Assembly (NCBI GenBank): GCA_021162485.1
Contig: JAGGYP010000044.1
Location: 1-10,173 of the forward strand
From: Thermoplasmata archaeon
GTDB taxonomy: Archaea; Thermoplasmatota; E2; DHVEG-1; B8-G13
Direction: 5' to 3'
Length of the DNA: 10,173 bases
Both the position numbers and the translations under genes were made by a program. A model generated the notes under the pieces. That model was not told where the DNA came from and did no database searches. It saw only the letters and a list, made by a program, of their open reading frames with translations. The first letter of the stretch is position 1, and each line of letters starts with the position of its first letter. Shown piece by piece: positions 1 to 6,606 of the stretch.

Positions 1-2
1 AA

Positions 3-263
3 ACAAAGGGTTATGAAAATTATGAGATAATACCAATAGATGATAAATACGGTCCTACACTGTCTGAAGATTTTGATGCAATAGTTGTCTCTGCTGAGAC
101 AAGAAAAAACGCAGAAGAGATAAACAGAAAGAGAAAACTATTTGGTCTCAAATCTTTAAAAATAATAGAAGTACCTCTTATTCTTGCAGAGGACAACTTA
201 CCTATAAGCTCAATGAGAATAAAAAATGGGATCATAAACGAAAATGGAAAAAGAATTAAATAA
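3..263 (+). CDS. coaD: Phosphopantetheine adenylyltransferase, archaeal type (3' part only)
   Basis: Only the last 86 codons lie in the window; the reading frame is open from the left edge and ends at TAA 261-263. The archaeal enzyme transfers AMP from ATP to 4'-phosphopantetheine, giving dephospho-CoA, the penultimate step of coenzyme A synthesis in the cytoplasm. The visible part matches the archaeal family in order: an IIPIDDKYGPT segment (partial residues 9-19), DAIVVSAET (25-33), a linker with EEINRKRKLFGL, then ILAEDNLPISSMRIKNG (60-76). The ISSxRI stretch corresponds to the nucleotidyltransferase ISSTxxR motif; here the usual Thr is Met. The small gene at 294 follows after 30 bp on the same strand, so the two are probably cotranscribed. 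The N-terminal HxGH-type nucleotide-binding motif is outside the window and cannot be checked. Confidence 0.88.
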   Translation, partial: TKGYENYEIIPIDDKYGPTLSEDFDAIVVSAETRKNAEEINRKRKLFGLKSLKIIEVPLILAEDNLPISSMRIKNGIINENGKRIK

Positions 264-283
264 TAAATAGATATGCAGAGAAA

Positions 284-289
284 GGTGAT
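284..289 (+). promoter_or_regulatory. Shine-Dalgarno site GGTGAT that decides the GTG start at 294
   Basis: GGTGAT is complementary to the 3' end of archaeal 16S rRNA. It lies 4 nt before GTG 294-296 and 13 nt before the in-frame ATG 303-305. The shorter spacing favours the GTG start. Confidence 0.55.
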
Positions 290-293
290 TTAA

Positions 294-596
294 GTGGATT
301 ACATGATATTTGAGGTAAAAAAGGAAGACTCCAGTAAGATAGACCAGGTGATAAAGGATGATACAGTTAGCAGGCAAAGTATAACCATTAGAGATTCAAA
401 ATCCCTTGGAATAGAGGATGCTGATGCAACATATGTAAAAATAGAAGGAAGCGAAGAGGGACTCAAAAAAGCAGAGAAACTGTTCAAAGAAGTTGGCATA
501 AAAAAAATATCAGATAAAAAAGCTAGGGAGATAAACGAGAAAATCGAAAGTCAAGATAACTCAGCAATAAGTGGAATGGGAGCAATTTTTCAATAA
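294..596 (+). CDS. Small conserved-looking protein of unknown function downstream of coaD
   Basis: The protein has 100 residues, starting at GTG by its SD spacing. I do not recognise the family. It is soluble and highly charged, with no signal peptide, membrane segment or Cys/His metal site. The pattern suggests a small alpha/beta fold: a strand (MIFEVKKED), a helix (SSKIDQVIKDD), strands around QSITIRD and ATYVKIEG, then a Lys/Glu-rich helix (SEEGLKKAEKLFKEVG) and a second helix (DKKAREINEKIE). The tail is flexible and ends SGMGAIFQ. The strand-helix-strand order resembles ferredoxin-like ligand-binding domains, but that is only a guess. It follows coaD by 30 bp on the same strand, which suggests cotranscription, though not necessarily a role in CoA synthesis. 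Coding is supported by the SD site, the length and codon use like its neighbours. Confidence 0.8.
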   Translation: MDYMIFEVKKEDSSKIDQVIKDDTVSRQSITIRDSKSLGIEDADATYVKIEGSEEGLKKAEKLFKEVGIKKISDKKAREINEKIESQDNSAISGMGAIFQ

Positions 597-599
597 AAA

Positions 600-1613
600 C
601 TATAAGCTCCAATATTCTCCTAGAAGTTTCCTTAGATTTCTTATCAACCTATCAGAATATTCATTTTTTTCTTCATATATCTCATCGTTAATTTCATAAT
701 CTTTTTCTCCAAGTAAACTTTTTATTTCTAATGCTATACATTTACTTAGCCATTCATAATTATAACCACCTTCTAAGGAGCAAACAATTCTTGGTTGGAT
801 TTTTCTGAAATTTTCAACAAACCAGGGGTAAATGTTCGCTGTTAACGACAAACCACCTAACATATCTGCATGATGTGAATCAAAACCAGCAGAGATTATT
901 ATCAGATCAGGTTTGAATTGCTCAGCAATAGGAAACATTATTTCACTCATTATCTCCTTTACAACTTCATCTCCTATTCCATGGGTTAATGGAGCGTTTA
1001 CTGTGAACCCTCTACCATGTTTCTCACCAATCTCATCCACTTTACCAGTGCCAGGATAATGCGGGAAAAGATGAATTGATTGGTACAGCACATCATCTCT
1101 TCCATAAAAAATTTCTTGTGTTCCATTTCCATGGTGAACATCATGATCAAAGATCAAAATCCTCTTATTCTCTTTGCTTAGATGATGTGCAGCTAATGCA
1201 ACATTATTAAAGAGGCAGAATCCCATGGATCTAGTAGATGTAGCATGATGCCCTGGAGGTCTAACCAAAGCAAACCCATTATCTGCTTTTCCTTGAATTA
1301 CTTCTTTACATACTTTATACAAGCCACCTGCTGCTAATCTTGCTATATCATAAGAGCCTTTACAGACATAAGTATCTAGATCAAGCCAGTCTCCAGTTTT
1401 GTCTGCTTCAATTACCCTATCTATCATATCTGGAGAATGTACTTCGCTAAGGTCTTCATAGGAAATAAGTTGAGGATCTATAGAGCTTAGTATATCATAA
1501 ATCCCAGATGATTTCAACAGGTTGATTGTATGAATCAGTCTATTGGCATTTTCAGGATGACTATCGTTGTTATGCAAGAGAAATTTTTCTGAGTATAACA
1601 ACAAAGTTTTCAT
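600..1613 (-). CDS. Histone deacetylase / AcuC / acetylpolyamine amidohydrolase superfamily enzyme
   Basis: This 337-residue protein has the complete active site of the arginase/deacetylase-fold zinc hydrolases, which remove acetyl groups from lysine or amine substrates. Visible motifs in order are RPPGHHA with catalytic His122 and His123, FDHDVHHGNGT with zinc ligands Asp158 and His160, SAGFDSH with zinc ligand Asp245, and EGGY with transition-state Tyr284. An N-terminal HPENANR stretch (19-25) and SEVHSPDMID (56-65) also match the family. The length is typical of single-domain prokaryotic members. The substrate cannot be read from the sequence; candidates are acetyl-lysine on proteins such as Alba or histones, acetyl-CoA synthetase (AcuC role), or acetylpolyamines. 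No partner enzyme lies nearby. The ATG start has no clear SD, but a TATA-like element about 30 bp upstream would give a nearly leaderless mRNA. The stop TAG is 3 bp from the convergent gene at 294-596. Confidence 0.93.
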   Translation of the reverse strand: MKTLLLYSEKFLLHNNDSHPENANRLIHTINLLKSSGIYDILSSIDPQLISYEDLSEVHSPDMIDRVIEADKTGDWLDLDTYVCKGSYDIARLAAGGLYKVCKEVIQGKADNGFALVRPPGHHATSTRSMGFCLFNNVALAAHHLSKENKRILIFDHDVHHGNGTQEIFYGRDDVLYQSIHLFPHYPGTGKVDEIGEKHGRGFTVNAPLTHGIGDEVVKEIMSEIMFPIAEQFKPDLIIISAGFDSHHADMLGGLSLTANIYPWFVENFRKIQPRIVCSLEGGYNYEWLSKCIALEIKSLLGEKDYEINDEIYEEKNEYSDRLIRNLRKLLGEYWSL

Positions 1614-1638
1614 AAACAGTTAGGGGTATTAAAAAACC

Positions 1639-1651
1639 AAATATAAAAATA
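1639..1651. promoter_or_regulatory. Shared TATA-like element between the deacetylase and polymerase genes
   Basis: The 98 bp gap between the divergent starts contains the AT core AAATATAAAAATA. Read on the + strand (TATAAAAAT at 1642-1650) it predicts a polymerase transcript starting near 1670 with a leader of about 40 nt. Read on the - strand it would place a start about 5 nt before the deacetylase ATG. The archaeal spacing rule of about 25-30 bp from TATA to start was used; no start site is measured. Confidence 0.4.
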
Positions 1652-1699
1652 TGTGTTTTACTATTTTACAATACTGTTTAGCATTGTCGATGGGGGAAA

Positions 1700-1703
1700 G
1701 GAG
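1700..1703 (+). promoter_or_regulatory. Ribosome binding site GGAG of the DNA polymerase gene
   Basis: GGAG, within AAAGGAGTT, lies 8 nt before ATG 1712 and supports that start over the downstream in-frame codons. Confidence 0.6.
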
Positions 1704-1711
1704 TTAATAGA

Positions 1712-4561
1712 ATGAGTAAAACATTACTTGGAATATCACAAGATTATGCATATATTCATAATGAGCCGCCTCTAGAGCTCTCTACTGTCCATTCTCCATA
1801 TTTTCTAGTTTTCACTAGGAATGGAAATAATATCGAAAGAATAAGGGAAAAACTGATTAAGGACTTGGAAAACAAAAAGGATGAAAACCTTAACAAAATC
1901 GAGAAAATAGGAGAGATTGTAGAATATAGAAGTTTCTGGAACTTTGATCTAAAGAGAAAAGTTTTCCCAGTTTATACAAAAAAATCCTTTTTTGTCCCAG
2001 ATGTCAGCGACTACTTGTTTTTCCAATATGGACTTTATACTGCAGAGCATGATATACCTTATCATCAGAGAGCACTTGTTGATATTGCATCGAGAAACAT
2101 CGCATGGATGTTTGACACACAGGGAAAAAATAAAAAATTAAAGACTCTGGTATATGATATTGAAATAGTAAAATATGAAGAAGGAAAACTGGATGTTCCT
2201 ATTGATATAATAGGTTATAGTAGTTTTGATATCATAGTAAACTCAGGGAAAGATTTGGAAAGAGAAGATTTTGACTTTAGAATAGTAGATATTCCTAGGG
2301 ATTTAAAAGACATTGAGATAAAACAGCTGGTTTCAAGGAATAAGAGTGAAGAGTTACAAAACCTGCTGAGGTTTTGTAAGACAATAATGGAACATGATAT
2401 AATATCTGGTCACAATATTGTTGGATTTGATAATCTTCATCTGTATGGCAGGGTAAAAGCATTTATCAAGGAGTTTGGTGATAGTTTAGACAAAAATGAG
2501 CTAAAAATATTCCAAGATTTTACTGAGAGATATACTAGAGTTGATAGTTCTTTTCATTTTGGTGTGGGATCTGAGATTTTAAACATCTACCCTTGCTCAT
2601 TTGACACCTATCTCGCAACTAGAAAGTTCTATCCATATGTTGATGATTTTAGTCTCAAAACAGTTGCCCGGTTTCTAGGTATTGATATCAAGGATAGAAT
2701 CTATCTGATGCCATCGCAGATAAAACTTGATGAAAGAACGCTAAAATACAATAGACAGGATGTAGAGGAGCAATTGGGGTTAACCACTAACATGATTCAG
2801 CAGGCGATGCCTCTCTCTTTCACAACTTGTATGCCCTTTGACACCCTTCTAGAGGCTGGGGCAGTGAACATGTGGGATAATATGGCAATGATCAGAGCGG
2901 CACTCCATAAAAAAATGATGCCGCCTACGTGTAAACCATTGAATATCTGTAAAACACTTCTTAGGGAGTTCAACGGTTTACATGATAAAATAGAGATAGC
3001 TGATTATGCTAAAAAAATCAAGGAGAGGCTTTCCAAGGAGTTTATCAGAGTTGTTAAATATGGGCCAGAGATGCCGGATTGGGTTGAATATCCTTATGTT
3101 ATTTTCAACAAAGATGCTAGAGATAGCGATGAGATTTTAAACTATCATCTACCAGGTGGAATGACAATAAAACCAGATAAAGATGCAAAATCTCATTTTA
3201 TCCCATGGTACCATGTGATAGTTGCCGATGTTGGAGCAATGTATCCAACTATTTTAAAAGCACTAAATATAGGAGCTGATGTAGTTAGACTAGCAGGGAA
3301 AAACGAAAAACCTGATTTATGGATATGGTTAAAGAAGATCCCAAGGAGATTCCTTGAAACAAAAAACATTTTATGGAAAGAAATCACTGCTGCTGAAACT
3401 TTTGCTGACAAGGGAGTGATGATAGGGATAAAAATAGATAGAAAACCAGGGGTTGTAAACCTCGCAATGACTGGTATAATGGATTTTATCGCTAGGATCA
3501 AGAAGGAGTTAAAAAAATCTGTAGGTGACGAGAAAAACAGGTTGCAAATGAGTTACCAGAGTTTAAAAGGTGCACGTAATGCAGGAACACATGGTATCCT
3601 AAGCGCTCCTACTGTCTCAGGAAGACAGTTTAACCTCTGGGGTGCCGCTGCGATTACTACAATGGGGCAAAAGATTCTTTCTGAGACTCTTCACCATTTA
3701 AAAAGCAGAGGTGCAAGGGTTGTCTATGGGGATACAGATGGAATCTACATTGGTTGTTCAAAATCAGCAGGGAATGTACCAGAGCTATGCAAGGCATTGA
3801 ATCTTGATCTAAGCGAAAAAGAGGAGGCATGGATAACCAAACCAGAATATGCATTAGAGGCTATAAAAGAATGCAATGAAAAATGGAAAAAAGAGTTAAA
3901 CTACCCTGATTTTGAACTGGAGCCAGAAGTTCATCATGCAATGCTTTTTGTCAAACATAAAAATTATTTGATATTCGATGCTGTAGATGGCAAACTAAAA
4001 ATGGTTACCAAGGGAAATAATTTTAAAGGATCTGAAAAAGCAAACATTGCAAGGAAGGCTCTTGAAAAAATAATGTATAATGTTTTGAGAGATGTCCATG
4101 AGTGGAGTGAGGAGGAAGAAGCTAGAGAAAGAGTCATTGAGAGTATCAAAAATGTTACTGCTGAAGTAGTAAAAAACTTGGACCTATCAAAAGTAAACAT
4201 TGATGATCTGATTCTTATACAATCTGTTCAGCCTGCTAAAAGATATAAGCCAAATATGGATGGTTCTCCATCTGTTTTTGCAGTTAGAGCTATGGCGTTA
4301 GAAAAACTTCTTGGACAGCCACTTCATACTAGAACAAAGTTCAAGTTTGTTGTGACTAAAAAACCTCTCCCTGGTATAAAAAAACCCTCTAAGAGTGGTG
4401 TTAAACCTATAGATTACATGTACCCAGTAGATGTTGTTAAGGATTTAGATGAGGTAGATCTTGAATGGTATAAGAAAATGATTGAAAATTTTATAGAAGG
4501 TGCTTTTGGGTTAACAGGGGTTAAATCCACTGTTCAGAAGGGATTGGATGCATGGATGTAA
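1712..4561 (+). CDS. polB: Divergent family B DNA polymerase with 3'-5' exonuclease domain
   Basis: This 949-residue protein has the order of a family B polymerase: N-terminal domain (about 1-140), proofreading exonuclease (about 145-360), then palm, fingers and thumb. Exonuclease acidic residues are all present: Exo I DIE (Asp149, Glu151), Exo II HNIVGFD (Asp240) and Exo III YNRQD (Asp350). Polymerase motif A reads ADVGAMYPTI, with metal-binding Asp506 and the steric-gate-position Tyr511. Motif B reads QSLKGARNAGTHG (Lys619, Asn623), and motif C reads YGDTDG (Asp674, Asp676). KHKNYLIF (748-755) and TKG (766-768) match the region after motif C. The protein should therefore synthesise and proofread DNA. 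Motifs A, B and C differ from the family consensus (see findings), and the protein is longer than the roughly 770-residue archaeal enzymes. No intein interrupts motif A or C, and no clear C-terminal PCNA-binding peptide is visible. It could be the main PolB or a paralogue used in repair; the window cannot decide. Confidence 0.92.
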   Translation: MSKTLLGISQDYAYIHNEPPLELSTVHSPYFLVFTRNGNNIERIREKLIKDLENKKDENLNKIEKIGEIVEYRSFWNFDLKRKVFPVYTKKSFFVPDVSDYLFFQYGLYTAEHDIPYHQRALVDIASRNIAWMFDTQGKNKKLKTLVYDIEIVKYEEGKLDVPIDIIGYSSFDIIVNSGKDLEREDFDFRIVDIPRDLKDIEIKQLVSRNKSEELQNLLRFCKTIMEHDIISGHNIVGFDNLHLYGRVKAFIKEFGDSLDKNELKIFQDFTERYTRVDSSFHFGVGSEILNIYPCSFDTYLATRKFYPYVDDFSLKTVARFLGIDIKDRIYLMPSQIKLDERTLKYNRQDVEEQLGLTTNMIQQAMPLSFTTCMPFDTLLEAGAVNMWDNMAMIRAALHKKMMPPTCKPLNICKTLLREFNGLHDKIEIADYAKKIKERLSKEFIRVVKYGPEMPDWVEYPYVIFNKDARDSDEILNYHLPGGMTIKPDKDAKSHFIPWYHVIVADVGAMYPTILKALNIGADVVRLAGKNEKPDLWIWLKKIPRRFLETKNILWKEITAAETFADKGVMIGIKIDRKPGVVNLAMTGIMDFIARIKKELKKSVGDEKNRLQMSYQSLKGARNAGTHGILSAPTVSGRQFNLWGAAAITTMGQKILSETLHHLKSRGARVVYGDTDGIYIGCSKSAGNVPELCKALNLDLSEKEEAWITKPEYALEAIKECNEKWKKELNYPDFELEPEVHHAMLFVKHKNYLIFDAVDGKLKMVTKGNNFKGSEKANIARKALEKIMYNVLRDVHEWSEEEEARERVIESIKNVTAEVVKNLDLSKVNIDDLILIQSVQPAKRYKPNMDGSPSVFAVRAMALEKLLGQPLHTRTKFKFVVTKKPLPGIKKPSKSGVKPIDYMYPVDVVKDLDEVDLEWYKKMIENFIEGAFGLTGVKSTVQKGLDAWM

Positions 4562-4595
4562 TCTTCTCTAAACTATAAGGGGTTTGTTGATAAGT

Positions 4596-4613
4596 AAAAA
4601 ATGTGTTTAAAAA
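4596..4613 (-). terminator. Oligo-T tracts after rpl12 (candidate archaeal terminator)
   Basis: Within 40 bp downstream of the rpl12 stop, the - strand carries a T5 tract (4609-4613) and a T6 tract (4596-4601). There is no strong hairpin. Archaeal RNA polymerase can terminate at such U-runs, so this is a plausible end of the ribosomal operon. Confidence 0.4.
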
Positions 4614-4627
4614 TAGAGTAGGAAAGG

Positions 4628-4633
4628 TTTTTT
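4628..4633 (+). terminator. T6 tract after the DNA polymerase gene (candidate terminator)
   Basis: A run of six T on the + strand lies about 67 bp after the polymerase stop and touches the convergent rpl12 stop codon. No hairpin precedes it, so the call rests on the U-run and the convergent layout only. Confidence 0.3.
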
Positions 4634-4952
4634 AGCCAAATAAAGCGCTGAGTCCTGCTGCAGCTTCCTCTTCTGAGACCTCTTCCTTCTTTTCCTCTTT
4701 CTTCTCTTCCTTCTTTTCTTCTTTCTTCTCCTCTGCAGCTGCCTCGGTGGCTGCCGGTGCGGCTGCTGTTGGCACTGCTACTCCTTTGGAAATTGCTTCT
4801 TCTATGTTTACGCCCTCAAGTGCAGCTGTTAAGGCTTTAACTCTTGCATCATCTGCTTTTACTCCTGCTGCAGTTAAAACCTTTTTTATGTTTTCTTCGT
4901 TTATCTCCTTGCCTGCTGAATGTAGAAGCAAAGCAGTATATATATATTCCAT
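4632..4952 (-). CDS. rpl12: Large ribosomal subunit stalk protein L12 (P1, archaeal type)
   Basis: This 106-residue acidic protein is the archaeal L12/P1. Its dimers bind the P0 spine and recruit translation GTPases to the ribosome. Residues 1 to about 58 form the helical dimerisation domain, beginning [17 protein letters not shown]. Residues 59-73 are an Ala/Pro/Thr hinge, 74-91 a highly regular Glu-Glu-Lys-Lys repeat, and 92-106 the conserved hydrophobic-acidic tail ending SALFG that contacts elongation factors. The start ATG follows a perfect GGAGGT by 12 nt, slightly longer than usual. The gene is the last of the L1-L10-L12 operon, 22 bp after rpl10. The strong SD fits the need for several L12 copies per ribosome. 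Confidence 0.97.
   Translation of the reverse strand: MEYIYTALLLHSAGKEINEENIKKVLTAAGVKADDARVKALTAALEGVNIEEAISKGVAVPTAAAPAATEAAAEEKKEEKKEEKKEEKKEEVSEEEAAAGLSALFG
4680..4733 (-). repeat. EEKK-coding simple repeat inside rpl12
   Basis: About four and a half copies of a four-codon Glu-Glu-Lys-Lys unit (residues 74-91) make a purine-rich strand of GAG/GAA/AAG/AAA codons. It is a low-complexity linker whose copy number could vary between strains by slippage. Confidence 0.8.
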
Positions 4953-4964
4953 TTTCTCTTTTCT

Positions 4965-4970
4965 ACCTCC
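4965..4970 (-). promoter_or_regulatory. Shine-Dalgarno site GGAGGT of rpl12
   Basis: GGAGGT on the - strand sits between the rpl10 stop and the rpl12 ATG, 12 nt upstream of the start. It is the strongest ribosome binding site in the window. Confidence 0.75.
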
Positions 4971-4974
4971 TTAA

Positions 4975-5865
4975 CTATTTTCCAATTTTTTTCTTTAAAT
5001 CTTTATCTAGTGCATCTGCACCTATTCTAGATGACAAACTCAACATCTGCATATATGCAATGTTTATCAGATGCTCAATAGTATCCTTGGTTGGGTATCT
5101 TATATTGATTGCTAGGTTATACGCGTTAATACCTGCCATACTTATAAGTGTATCTATTGTAAACTTGTTTACCCACCCACTGTTAATAGCTAAATTAAAG
5201 GCGTTTCTTGCAGCATTTGTCAAGTTGCCTACATATTCATCTTTGTTTATATCTAGTATATCTGATGTAAATATTATGCCATTTTCATATACACCTTTTA
5301 GGTTTATTCCTATCTCTAGAGGATATATTTCCATCCTTGTTAGAATCTGTGCTATTTGTGGAGATATTCTCTCTCCAGCTGGAACTATTACCTTGTCCTT
5401 TTTTATTACAACTTTACCTTCTTCTATAGCTGCTGGTATTCCTGCCTTCTGCAGTTCCCCAACAATAGGTCCTGGTTTGAAAGGTGTGTCTCCAGCCTTT
5501 ACTACTATATCCTTAGGTGCTATTTCACCACCCTTTGCTGGAGCGTTTATTCTGTTTGATTTTATTATTTGAAACAGTTTAAACGGATTGATGTCTTTGG
5601 CAGCTATTATAGCTGTCTCTCCCTCTATAATGTTTTTTAACTCTGCTATTCCATTTTTCTCCTTATCTGTTTCTTCTAATGCAAGGGAAAACAAGGTGTT
5701 TCTAACTACTTTGACAAGTGCTATATCTCTAAGCTTTGCACGAAGCTGTTGCATTTGAGGAGCTGGTATCCCACCAATTTGTGCTATTCCAACTATGGGA
5801 TAAGATTTTATAATATTCTTAAGCTCTTCGACCTCTCTTTTTTTCCATTCTGCAACATGAGCCAT
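4975..5865 (-). CDS. rpl10: Large ribosomal subunit protein L10 (acidic stalk protein P0)
   Basis: P0 anchors the stalk to 23S rRNA and carries L12 dimers. I chose ATG 5863-5865 (296 residues). An upstream in-frame GTG at 5878-5880 overlaps the rpl1 stop, while the ATG gives the conserved MAHVAEWKKREVEELK start and has GAGG (5875-5878) 9 nt before it. The N-terminal rRNA-binding domain is clear: IAQIGGIPAPQMQQLRAKLR, then VVRNTLFSLAL and GETAIIAAKDINPFKLF. An inserted middle domain includes GDTPFKPGPIVGELQKAGIPA. The C-terminal third is the helical spine (about 215-285), with repeated aliphatic helices suited to three L12 dimers. Unusually, the protein ends DLKKKIGK and lacks the acidic tail found in most archaeal P0 proteins. 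rpl10 lies 11 bp after rpl1. Confidence 0.96.
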   Translation of the reverse strand: MAHVAEWKKREVEELKNIIKSYPIVGIAQIGGIPAPQMQQLRAKLRDIALVKVVRNTLFSLALEETDKEKNGIAELKNIIEGETAIIAAKDINPFKLFQIIKSNRINAPAKGGEIAPKDIVVKAGDTPFKPGPIVGELQKAGIPAAIEEGKVVIKKDKVIVPAGERISPQIAQILTRMEIYPLEIGINLKGVYENGIIFTSDILDINKDEYVGNLTNAARNAFNLAINSGWVNKFTIDTLISMAGINAYNLAINIRYPTKDTIEHLINIAYMQMLSLSSRIGADALDKDLKKKIGK

Positions 5866-5876
5866 TTCTTTTACCC

Positions 5877-6521
5877 TCACATCAGTTTTTCTGCAGACCC
5901 CATTGATGTTTTTATATACATGGATTCTATGTTGAGTCTACCATTAGGAAGTTTCTCTTCTAATCTTTTTATAACCGTTGCTATGTTCTTTGCTATCTTT
6001 TCTGGTTCCATATCTTCTGTTCCTACAACTGCATGGAATGTTTTTTTACCCTTGGATCTGATTTTGATTGTTTTTCTTAAATTTTTTACCATGTTTTTTA
6101 TATCTGCTGTTGGTGGTACAGGTTTGGGCATTTTGCCACGTGGACCTAGAATTACACCAAGAGATTTACCAATAACAGGCATTAAAGGTGCCTCTGCTAT
6201 GAAAAAATCATGATTCTCTGCTATTTTCTTGAAATTCTTCTTATCTTTTGCCAAATCTTCTATTTCTTCAGGTTTTATAATGAGGTCTGCAACCCCTTTG
6301 GCTTTGAGAGCAAGCTCACCGCTAGCAAATAGAGCGACTTTTGCATCTTTGCCTCGTCCACTTGGTAAAAGTATTTCCTCCTCTATTCTGTTTTTAGGAT
6401 CATTAAAATCTACACCCTTTATATTTATAACCAGGTCTATACTTTGTTTGAATTTTCGTTTTTTGTTATGTTTATCATCAAGTATTTTTTGTACGATTTT
6501 GATTAGATCCTTCTCGCTCAT
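5877..6521 (-). CDS. rpl1: Large ribosomal subunit protein L1
   Basis: This 214-residue protein forms the mobile L1 stalk, binding 23S rRNA and helping deacylated tRNA leave the E site. Recognisable parts are the N-terminal domain I strand FKQSIDLVINIKGVD, the PSGRGKDAKVALFASGE stretch, and domain II with LMPVIGKSLGVILGPRGKMPKP (about 113-134). A closing domain I segment follows: KTFHAVVGTEDMEPEKIAKNI and SMYIKTSMG. The length is normal for archaeal L1. It is the first gene of the L1-L10-L12 transcript, with a TATA box 60-70 bp upstream; L11 is not in this cluster. In methanococci L1 represses its own operon by binding the mRNA; a weak hairpin in this leader is noted separately. No good SD precedes the ATG. 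Confidence 0.97.
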   Translation of the reverse strand: MSEKDLIKIVQKILDDKHNKKRKFKQSIDLVINIKGVDFNDPKNRIEEEILLPSGRGKDAKVALFASGELALKAKGVADLIIKPEEIEDLAKDKKNFKKIAENHDFFIAEAPLMPVIGKSLGVILGPRGKMPKPVPPTADIKNMVKNLRKTIKIRSKGKKTFHAVVGTEDMEPEKIAKNIATVIKRLEEKLPNGRLNIESMYIKTSMGSAEKLM

Positions 6522-6581
6522 TTTTATCTACTCTTATTTGATATTTATCAGTATAAGTAGTTCTCGGAAATCCTATACGTA

Positions 6582-6597
6582 TTTATAAAATTTTGCC
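6582..6597 (-). promoter_or_regulatory. Promoter of the L1-L10-L12 operon (TATA box with upstream element)
   Basis: On the - strand, GGCAAAATTTTATAAA contains a good TATA core (TTTATAAA, 6582-6589) preceded by an A-rich BRE-like stretch. Archaeal spacing predicts a start near 6559 and a leader of about 38 nt before the rpl1 ATG. It lies directly after the regulator gene's stop at 6607, so the ribosomal genes probably have their own promoter. Confidence 0.6.
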
Positions 6598-6606
6598 TAA
6601 AATGCG

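Noticed and set aside
3722..3745. Intein insertion at polymerase motif C
   Set aside because: Archaeal PolB genes often carry inteins here, but YGDTDG is continuous with its flanking residues and no splicing motifs occur.
4680..4733. Purine-rich repeat as a CRISPR-like or tandem-repeat array
   Set aside because: It codes for the normal charged linker of archaeal L12 in frame, without spacers.
4844..5572. Long + strand open frame (242 codons) opposite rpl10
   Set aside because: It is antisense to an unambiguous P0 gene; its product is a run of Ser/Leu/Ile/Phe typical of reversed coding DNA, and no SD or promoter supports it.
5877..6597. Missing L11 upstream of rpl1 as an unusual loss
   Set aside because: Archaea such as methanococci also have L1-L10-L12 without L11 in the cluster; L11 is probably elsewhere in the genome.
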